Below, one piece after another: positions 56,321-64,000 of a stretch of 64,000 nt of DNA. The stretch comes from Hemicentrotus pulcherrimus (taxonomy: Eukaryota; Echinodermata; Echinoidea; Camarodonta; Strongylocentrotidae). Location of the stretch: assembly GCA_003118195.1 (NCBI GenBank), contig BEXV01000754.1, positions 23,026 through 87,025 of the forward strand, written 5' to 3'. Positions within the stretch are counted from its first letter, which is position 1; each line of letters opens with the position of its first letter. The notes beneath the pieces were generated by a model that saw only the letters and a list, made by a program, of their open reading frames with translations, ran no database searches and had not been told where the DNA came from. The translations under genes and the position numbers were made by a program.

Positions 56321-59300
56321 GTAGGTTGTGGGATTTGTACTTTCTTTTCTTTCCCGACCCCTCCCCTTCCCTATTACTGTTGCATTTTTTCACGACCTAG
56401 TTTTCTTCAGTTTGTCTTCCCTAGCTTCCAAAACTCTAGTATCCAAATAAATTGGCTTTATTTTCCCCCACAGGCCCACCGATTAGAGTCTTTAATAATT
56501 TAAACAGTTTACATGTCTAGCTTTTGTCTTCGTTTTCTGTCACTGGTTTCTTTCTAATTGTAAAATTATAGGCATAACAATATTTAAGATTGTGGCAAAC
56601 ATACACAATAAATATCTCTGTTTTCAATATGCTAATTTTAATTATATAATCTAAGCATGATACTAACTCAGGTATATAGTATATATTTTATTTTGATATT
56701 TATACCATGTTGTTTCCCACGACAGAATTCTTATATTTATTGGCCTTGAAATTACCTTGAAGATTTCCATACTGAATGAAACACATTCGCTTCACCAATC
56801 CACGTTACACCACTAAAGTTCAAAACATAAAGCAACTTATCCAAACCCTGGCTGCATGAAGGAGGGGGAGGGGGCGGCTTCAAGAGACTTCTGAGCAAAT
56901 GGCAACTCTTATATTTAAAAAAAGAATGTGACTTTAGGGGTCCTTCTTTGCTGGGGAGGATTTCAAAACAGGAGGACATTGCCTTAGCCAAGCTTCAATT
57001 AATGACCCTTTTATGATTATATTATACCATTTCTTTGATGCCTGAAGACTTGTCAGAGGCACATTATACCCGTTTTCTTTATTCAAGTACTGAGATTTAC
57101 AATATATCTGGCAATAAAACTTTTATTTCACAATTACCAGTAGCACGTTGGTACAAGGGTAATGATATGACTAGTTTATCGCATTTTCAGGCTCGATAAT
57201 ATTCACTGTAAACACGTTCTTGAAGACAGAGTGAAGTAGTTTTATAGATCCTCGTGATAAACCACTGTTTACTAAGACACAAATCAACAGTCAAGGTTAA
57301 AGTCAAAGGTTGGGAAATCTTGCTTCTGCTTTCTTTTCACTAATACATACATTTTCCATACTGATGACACAAATACTTAATTCAATGAATTAGGCGAAAT
57401 TTGGGCCAGCCCAAGTTCATGTTAAGTATTGCATTATACTTTTGGAAATGTAAAATTTAATTACGATCGAATAAGAACGAATTCTATTTTGCTCCTTCAA
57501 AATAAAAATATTAAATCGAAATATTTTCACGGGATGGCCTGTAAAACTAAAAGAAATCAATGAGAGTTTACATCAGGAAAATACGTTTGTTCCATTTTTA
57601 TAATGTTAAGCATTAAGTACACATCGAAAGGAGAGGTCATTCAACTCTTGGTATCATAAGTTATGGCCCAATTGCCAAATGAAGGTTATCTATGTCAACA
57701 ATATTAGCTTTTAAAAAAATATCATTTTAATTTCTCCTTTCTCATATTTATCTAAAACTATCACTGACCATTTCATCTGATTTGGCTGCTGTTTGCTATA
57801 ATTTATCAAATTTGTAAAATTTAACTGAATTCCCTGACCCGATGAACTTTGACCCGATGAATCCATTATCGAATTGTCAGCTTCTATATGGGTTATCTCT
57901 TAAGCTTAAATTCCTTTCAATGTTAGGTATTTTTTAAGGTTTTCGGTGATTTAAACCTCATGATTTAAATCAAATCACAAATCAAATCAAATCAAATCAA
58001 ACCAAATCACAAATCACAAATCACATAAAATCGAATCTAATCAAATCAAATCAAACTAAATCAAATAAAACCAATTAATTGTGTTCTGAGACAGGTTCCT
58101 GCCTGTCATGCCCGAGTGGGTGGGTACAGCGACAGGGGACGTACGACTGCTACCAGTTCAAAACAGACACCACTTCGTGGGACCAGGCAAGGGCTAACTG
58201 CCACACACAAGAAGCAGACCTAACTTCACTCGATAAAGCAGGAGAAAATGTAATATTTTGTCTTGTAATTGATTATAAATGAATAATTTTAAGTAGGGAA
58301 GACTTGTCTATGGTGTTTGTGTACTAAGAAGAATAGCAACTACGTTAATATGTAGTCAAAACTCATTTTATGAAAAGTATATATTGTCGTCCTTTGTCAG
58401 CAAGCTGTTATGAAAAGTATAACATTAAACTTCTTCATTTTCAAATCAGTATATTTTGCAAAAAGAATGCTAGATTGACCTTGGAATACACCGTGATATA
58501 CAAAGTGAAACGTGGTTTGATAGCAATGATAGGTACTCACTAAGCTTGTTCTAGCTATATCTCTATTGGGATTTTATTTTCATCTATTATGACAGACAAT
58601 TTGGGTTTCTTCGTAGGGGCAGCTTATAATTTACAAAGAAACTGATCATGGGTTTTCTAGGTTCTTACTTGTCGAAAACATGCTAGAACGTCGACAGAAG
58701 GTTTAAGGAGTATAAAAGATATCTAAATACATGAAATACCCATTTCTTGGCGAGACAGTACGTTGCCCCATCCTTTGAAGTTTTATTATCATTTGACCTT
58801 TTTGAAATGTAAGTAACATCATCATTCTACAGGAATGGGTAATCTCTCAATTGTCTGGATCATCGGTCAATGACGATTACTGGATTGGATTAAGTGATCC
58901 CTTTGGTCTTCTAGTTTATGTGTGGAGTGATGGATCAATATATGATCCAAACTTGGCGTAAGTATTCACAATGAAATTCACTTAAAGGGACTTGGTAACA
59001 TTGTTTAGATGAGAGATAGTGGTGCAAAGGTAGAGACTTCAATGCTAGATGTACAATTAAAGATAATCTTAAAATTTGAGTGAAAACGGACCATTACTAA
59101 AGATATAAATTGGGGAAAACTTATGTGATCGATTCCTTAATTCTCCCAACTATAATTACAATTTAATTACATTTTACGTGAATTTAAATCGTCACAAAGC
59201 AATAATTTGGCTCTACATACCATTCCAGCCTGTTCTATGTCTTCTTTTTCATAGAAAAAACGGTTGGGAAAATTCAAAAATGGTTGGGAGAATTTAATGT

Positions 59301-62300
59301 AAATCACTGTTAGAGGGTGTTGCACAGTGACGCCTTCAAAGAAAACCATAGATATCTTCGTGGTTTGAGAATTTTTTCAGGATTTTTTGCATGTCAGAGG
59401 GTTAGAAAAGTAGAAGGAATATAATAAGTAACATTTTAAACAAAAATGAAGCAATTTTTTCATCAACCTTCAACAATGTTACCGAGTCACTTTAAATTTA
59501 TCCCACTTCATATATTCAATTTCAGTTGTAATACTACCATGAGTAATGATATTGAGAACTAGGGAGTTAAGAGTACTCCTTTATTGATGGCAATTTTGTA
59601 GGTGTACGTCAGGTGTTTTTTAAAGTGTACGTCACCGATGTGAACAATGTATGGCACCCTTTACTTTTGAAAATCCATTCGAAAGTTAGAAGCATTTACT
59701 ACACAATAAGGAATGAATTTTTATTTTTGTTTAAATAAAAAAAAGCACAAAACAAGTTATTTCATACCCATTATCTATTTGTCCAAAATTGTTAGATTTT
59801 TGTTGAGCGAAAAGCTATGCAATTAATAAGAAGCAACACTTTATGAATTGGCTTTACACTTATCTCATTCTGCTGAACTCGTTGACAATTTTCTTTTTCC
59901 AAACGGGCTGATATGGAAACAGTTAAGCGTTAACTTTAGGGTTAAATTTCTGAAGGCTGCTTTTACATTATCACAGACTATTTCTTTAGTAAATGGGGTC
60001 TTGTGTGTCTGGTTTCAGGAACTGGGATAGCGGTCGTCCCAGTCACAGTAAGGGTACCAAGGCGTGTGTAGCCATGGGCCATAATCGGAGATGGGCCTGG
60101 ATCGATGAAGACTGTGGTTCCACCAAGGCATATGTATGCCATAAGACACTCAGTAAGTCCATACCAGACGGGAATCTTTTACACCAAGCCAAGCTTCAAT
60201 GGGTTCATTTACATTTGTTAATGTTATTATGTAGATTATCACTGAAATCTAGTCTTTCAATTGCATGACTGGATTTTAAAAATCACCTTCACGTTGCCAT
60301 TTTAATTCTTCATTTTTACAATTACAGTTTGTCAACGAATATAGTCACACACACACACACACACACGCACAAAAGAAATGTTGCTAGTGTACTTTTACTA
60401 TACTTGGATTTTTGTAATATGCAAAAACAATCAAATCAATTGCTTTGTTAAATTCAATCATTGTTATGAAAGGCAGCCACATTAACTATGAATATAGATT
60501 CTGCATGATTTTGTCTCATCGTCATTTTCCAGGACAATTTCAGCATCCGTATGTGTACATCAATATTACACGCGATTGTTAGACTTTCAAGAAAGAAATT
60601 AAAAACACACACACCAAACTAACACATTTTTGTCGAAATAGTTCATATATTTGTGTTTTAAGTCTTTCTCATCAGTCGTTGTTAACAGTCAGTGAAATAT
60701 GACACGACGAGGCAAAACAAATATACCAACGAAAATACCATCAAATCAATTGAAATAACAATTGTCACGCCTCTTAATCCATAAATTATATGTCGATGCA
60801 TTTTTTTCGAGTTCAGTAAAACCTGTTTGGTGTGGTAAAACTAATGGATGAAACAAAGACATTCCAAAACAATAACAATTTTTTAAAAAATTTAATTAAT
60901 GTACTAGTCCGTTTGATAATGAATCCCTTCCACATTTCTTACCCAAAATGAAATCATTCTTTTTGCAGCTCAACCGGTCCGTTGTGATGAGACCAATGGG
61001 TGGACAGAGAAATTTCAAAACTGCTACTACCTTTCAACAAAATGGATGACCTTTGACGATGCTCAGGTAATTACGAAGCTATAAAACAATACAACTTGCA
61101 ATTTTATTCTATACGAACATTGACAAATCCAACCTTTTGAAGATCAATACACTTTGTTCTGATGTTGTTGTTATGTTGTTATTGTTATTGTTATTGTTAG
61201 TAATGTTGTTGTTACTGGGGTTTCTGCTGCTGTTGACGAAGTAGATGATTGGATATCCAGTGTCTCGCAAAAAAACACGAACCAAACAAAGAATAAATGT
61301 ACAATTTAAAAAAAAGTTGGTCATTGTTAACTCTCTCCACCTGCAATATCGAGACTTTAAAAAATGTTGAATGCTCGATTTGAACAACTTGAAGACGATA
61401 TTCAAGCCCGTAATCTATAATTTAGTTAAGTGACAATAAATGACCACGAGATCAAAATCAGGTTACTGTTGCAAGTCAAGTTTTTTTTTCTCGTTACCTT
61501 GTGCTTTGGTGTGTTGAGTTTCAATAATGATCTATTTTCGTCAGGAATTATGCACGCGTTCTGATGCTAACCTTGTCGAAGTGGCTGATGCAGATGAGCA
61601 GACGTTTCTTGAAGGATTGGTAGAAAAAGCCCAGAATTCACTTTGGATTGGATACAAAACAATAGTAGGTATACCTGAATGATACACAAAATAAAGTGTA
61701 TTCGTTAGTCATTTGTTTAAAAAGAAACTAAGCCATTGGTACAATCAAAGCTAATATTGACCTGTAAAGCTATGTCACTATGGAGGAACTTTTACGATGT
61801 TGGTAAGCATAAGATACTCAAGGACAAAATTCTTTCAAAATAGACGGAGCCACTAATTATGACGAGCTCGGAAAACATTTAAAGGTTTTAAAAGAGTGTA
61901 TTCAAGACTTGGAATCAGCTGAGGAGGAAATATTCTTTGGACACAACAAAATGTGGGAACGTTTAACGTTGGCAGGTGGAATAATGATGCGACAGAATGA
62001 GAAGATGATGACTAAAGTTCTTGCATAAAAAATTATAGACATCCAAGCAATGATCGCCTTGTAACAATGACTCGTACACACGAATACACCAACAAAACTG
62101 TGTTTTTATAATGTTCGTCTGCTTGCAACAATTGAATACAGAAAAACTGCATAGCCATTTAACAATAAATACTTTCGTCTCTAACACTAGATAACCTTGA
62201 TTTTTCATAATTTCATTTTTTCTTCTTCACATCAGTCTGGAAAGGATGATTTCAAGTGGACATCGGGACATGAAACAGGTTTCGAGCAATGGGGTGCGAA

Positions 62301-63444
62301 TGAACCCAATATGGAGTAAGTACACGTAAATCTAGAGAAAAAATATGATAAGCGTTACTACATTTGTATTTATTGTAAGTTAATTTAAATATTACTAACT
62401 TAATAATATATCATATTCGTCAATTGTTGTTTGGAAGCGGGTATTTGTTTTTTTACTTGCTTGTTTGTTTGTTTATATTTTTTATCTTTGGCATTTTTCT
62501 ATTTTCTAATACTTACCTTGTAATATTTTCTCTCCCTCCTATCTCCGTCCTCTCTCTCTCTCTCCTCTCTCTTTCTCGCTCTCTCTTTCTCTCCCTCTCT
62601 CACTCTCTCCCTCTCTCTCTCCATCTCTTATCTCTATCTCTCCTGTCTCTCTGCCTCTCTCTGTCTGTTTATCAACTACCCCTCATTCTCTTAGTACCCC
62701 TGAGAAGTGTACTCTGGTAACATATCAGGGCACGACGACAGGTAACTGGTCGACGGAAGACTGCTACAGAACAAGGAGATTTATTTGCGAGAAACCAACT
62801 GGTAACATCTTCTTCTTTTTAAATAGAAACCCGCCAATTATGTCTTATCACTCATACAGAATCCCATTACTTAATTACATATCGTACTTTGAGTATTAAA
62901 ATCATTCAATTTCTAAAACTGATCAGAATTCCGGTCATTTATCTCTTTATCTCGTCAGTCTACATGTACATTTCCGTTACCTTATAGATGTTATTATTAC
63001 AAAGGGTATATTTCGACAATGCGACACTGAAGTAATTAATATGTTGATAGCGTTATTTTTCTGTATCAATTAACAAAACAAGAAATCTAGCTTTCCCTCA
63101 CTCTCTTGGTTTTGTTTTCCTTCTTCTTCATCATCTTCTTCTTCATCTTATTGTTCTTGTTACTATTATCATTTCCCTTACCATTTCTCTCTCTCTTTCT
63201 CTCTCTCACACACACACACACACACCCTTTCCTAACCCTGCCAAACCCGATATCTTTCATTCATCTTGTTTTCCTAACATCTCTCTCTGTCTATTTTATA
63301 TGCATCCTATCAAGGTATGTGTTATCCAGGCTGGCGGATATACAATGGTTACTGCTACCAGGTGGTTGCATACTCACCTACAACGTGGGTGGATGCCAAA
63401 CAGCAGTGTGAAGCGCAGGGTTCTACCTTACTCACCATCAAAAA
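56254..63444 (+). CDS. Secreted tandem C-type lectin-domain protein, 5' end complete, 3' end beyond the window
   Basis: This is the gene-level span; exons are listed separately. Nine exons join in phase: 56254-56320, 58095-58249, 58833-58957, 60019-60152, 60969-61066, 61545-61664, 62236-62315, 62695-62801 and 63315-63444. The product has a signal peptide, CTLD1 (three exons), CTLD2 (four exons) and the first part of CTLD3. Each CTLD is bounded by phase-1 introns. The last visible exon ends in phase 2, so the gene continues past 64000. Tandem CTLDs behind a signal peptide occur in mannose-receptor-like and many echinoderm lectins (family knowledge). With no view of the C-terminus I cannot say whether it is secreted or membrane-anchored. 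CTLD2 keeps the EPN mannose-type motif and CTLD1 does not. The gene lies 4.6 kb downstream of the TSP-like gene on the same strand. Confidence 0.9.
56321..58094 (+). other. Intron 1 of the CTLD gene
   Basis: Phase-1 intron of 1.8 kb between the signal-peptide and CTLD1 exons, ending in the AAATC array. No further exon seen. Confidence 0.75.
57963..58076. repeat. (AAATC)n pentanucleotide array
   Basis: Imperfect AAATC/ACAAATC units run up to about 20 bp before the CTLD1 acceptor at 58095, occupying the position where a pyrimidine tract is expected. Confidence 0.9.
58095..58249 (+). CDS. Exon: CTLD1, N-terminal part
   Basis: A 155-bp exon, phase 1 in and 0 out (GAAAAT|GTAATA). It encodes SCLSCPSGWVQRQGTYDCYQ, then SWDQARANCHTQEADLTSL. 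The CPxGW...CYxF...W..A...C......L..L pattern is the classical long-form CTLD start (Cys pair, alpha-1 helix). The acceptor (gttctgagacag) has an (AAATC)n pentanucleotide run upstream in place of a pyrimidine tract. Confidence 0.92.
58833..58957 (+). CDS. Exon: CTLD1, middle part
   Basis: A 125-bp exon, phase 0 in and 2 out (acceptor cattctacag, donor TGGC|GTAAGT). It encodes EWVISQL, then DDYWIGLSDPFG and VYVWSDGS. WIGL is the signature hydrophobic core motif of CTLDs, and the FxWSDG-type strand follows as expected. Confidence 0.92.
60019..60152 (+). CDS. Exon: CTLD1, C-terminal part
   Basis: A 134-bp exon, phase 2 in and 1 out (acceptor ggtttcag, donor CTCA|GTAAGT). It encodes NWDSGRPSHSKGTKACVAM, then RRWAWIDEDCGST and AYVCHK. 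The four conserved C-terminal-half landmarks are present. The EPN/QPD site reads RPS, and the WND motif reads WID. This CTLD is therefore unlikely to bind sugar through the usual Ca2+ site. The fold should be intact. Confidence 0.92.
60345..60370. repeat. (CA)n microsatellite
   Basis: CA run with one CG, in the intron between CTLD1 and CTLD2. Confidence 0.95.
60969..61066 (+). CDS. Exon: CTLD2, first part
   Basis: A 98-bp exon, phase 1 in and 0 out (acceptor tttttgcag, donor CTCAG|GTAATT). It encodes QPVRCDETNGWTEKFQNCYY, then STKWMTFDDAQ. The C...GW....NCYY.....W..A pattern starts a second CTLD. Confidence 0.9.
61545..61664 (+). CDS. Exon: CTLD2, second part
   Basis: A 120-bp phase 0-0 exon (acceptor tttcgtcag, donor ATA|GTAGGT). 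It encodes ELCTRSDANLVEVADADEQ, then FLEGLV and SLWIGYKTI. It supplies the helix-2 region and a WIG core motif. CTLD1 has no intron at either of this exon's boundaries in the same place, so the introns differ between the two domains. Confidence 0.9.
62236..62315 (+). CDS. Exon: CTLD2, third part with EPN motif
   Basis: An 80-bp exon, phase 0 in and 2 out (acceptor cttcacatcag, donor TGGA|GTAAGT). It encodes SGKDDFKWTSGHETG, then FEQWGANEPNME. Glu-Pro-Asn is the mannose/GlcNAc-type Ca-site motif (family knowledge). Confidence 0.9.
62532..62665. repeat. CT-rich tract leading into the CTLD2 last-exon acceptor
   Basis: Broken CT runs (ctccctctctc, tatctctcc), ending about 30 bp before the 62695 exon. 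They extend the pyrimidine-rich region of that acceptor. Confidence 0.9.
62695..62801 (+). CDS. Exon: CTLD2, C-terminal part
   Basis: A 107-bp exon, phase 2 in and 1 out (acceptor cattctcttag, donor ACTG|GTAACA). It encodes DTPEKCTLVTYQG, then GNWSTEDCYRTRRFICEKP. The Cys residues and the FICE end are as expected. The WND motif is replaced by WST, so one Ca ligand pair is altered even though EPN is present. Confidence 0.9.
63185..63226. repeat. (CT)n/(CA)n compound microsatellite
   Basis: CT run to about 63206, then CA to about 63226, upstream of the CTLD3 exon. Confidence 0.9.
63315..63444 (+). CDS. Exon: CTLD3, N-terminal part (partial gene end)
   Basis: A 130-bp exon, phase 1 in and 2 out (acceptor gcatcctatcaag, donor AAAAA|GTAGGC). 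It encodes MCYPGWRIYNGYCYQV, then TTWVDAKQQCEAQGSTLLTI. The C.PGW....GYCY......W.DA...C...G..L..I pattern is a third CTLD start. The remaining exons lie beyond 64000. Confidence 0.88.
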
Positions 63445-63566
63445 GTAGGCCATCGATAAATAAATACATTCTACTTTTATCTGTCCGATAATATCATCAA
63501 GATCCATGAAGTTCTTGAATTTATCTATATATAATGTTTTCTAGATAAAAGTGTGTCCTGACAAGT

Positions 63567-63794
63567 GAGGCGCGATGGCTCAGTGGTATAGAGCAGTGGT
63601 CTCGTAACCGGGAAGACACGGGTTCGAAACCAATTCGATGCGCTAGTGCCCTTTGGTAAGGTACTAATACTCATTACCAAGTCCCTCGTAGAGGAGTAAA
63701 AGCCGTAGGTCCCCTGGTTGCTTGCTTACTTTCAAGCATGTACATGCTTTTTTTGAAGTCAGCTTAAACGAACCAACCAACCAACCAACCAACC
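63567..63794 (+). mobile_element. tRNA-derived SINE with (AACC)n tail in a CTLD-gene intron
   Basis: The A box tggctcagtgg (63576-63586) and B box ggttcgaaacc (63621-63631) are correctly spaced. The anticodon-loop-like ctcgtaa would be a CGT Thr-type head. A body module gtgccctttggtaaggtact resembles the one in the 8288 SINE. The tail is (AACC)n. It is inserted in the intron after the last visible CTLD3 exon. Confidence 0.75.
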
Positions 63795-64000
63795 CTCAAC
63801 AATATTTCATCTTCTACTTTGATCAGATTGATAACTAGTAAAGAAATCCACTACCCGAAGATCATCTACAGACAATAATTAACCAAGACACCGACACCCA
63901 GACAACTACACCCAGACATCCATCCCGGCCATCTACACCGGATATGTATACTCGGGCAACTACATATGCTGTACGGGCAATAATTCCTAGGACAAAGGCC

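Noticed and set aside
63567..63640. Possible functional tRNA-Thr gene
   Set aside because: Good A and B boxes, but it is followed by a SINE body and (AACC)n tail, and the cloverleaf is imperfect.

Overview
This is a eukaryotic, intron-rich, AT-rich and gene-poor stretch of an animal genome. The long symmetric phase-1 introns, secreted extracellular modules (thrombospondin type 1, thrombospondin N-terminal/laminin-G-like, EGF, C-type lectin), tRNA-derived SINEs, MITE-like inverted-repeat elements and very abundant CT/GA, CCA and AAT microsatellites point to a marine invertebrate deuterostome. An echinoderm such as a sea urchin is my best guess, inferred from style and not from an identified orthologue. 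Two runs of N (12307-12892 and 29721-30024) and several single n's mark draft-assembly gaps.

Positions 1 to about 36 kb hold no gene I can support. They contain microsatellites, homopolymer C/G tracts, two clear MITE-like elements (7119-7435 and 34327-34485), a tRNA-derived SINE (8288-8604), a CR1-like LINE tail in reverse orientation (20789-20860) and a few short ORFs of doubtful value.

Positions 36247-51641 (+ strand) hold a large multi-exon gene whose 5' end I could not find. I rebuilt 16 exons whose splice phases all agree. The encoded order is TSP1 repeat, TSPN/LamG-like domain (two exons), Ser/Thr/Pro-rich mucin-like linker (two exons), two TSP1 repeats, a run of EGF-like repeats of one exon each (five intact, one with an in-frame TGA at the fourth cysteine), half an EGF, and a C-terminal EMI-like domain. 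It resembles a thrombospondin whose type 3 repeats and C-terminal lectin fold are absent, with EGF and EMI-like modules in their place. It is probably a secreted matrix or adhesion protein.

Positions 51642-56253 are 3' UTR plus intergenic DNA. Positions 56254-63444 (+ strand, continuing past the window) hold a second secreted-protein gene: a signal-peptide exon, then two complete C-type lectin-like domains (CTLDs) and the first part of a third. CTLD1 has lost the EPN/QPD sugar-binding motif (RPS instead), whereas CTLD2 keeps EPN. This suggests a tandem-CTLD lectin with one probably Ca-dependent and one probably Ca-independent module. A second tRNA-derived SINE lies in its last visible intron.

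The observations I rate highest are the TGA replacing a structural cysteine in a skippable 93-bp EGF exon, the chimeric domain architecture, and the nearly loopless 61-bp hairpin 14 nt downstream of the first TSP1 exon's splice donor.
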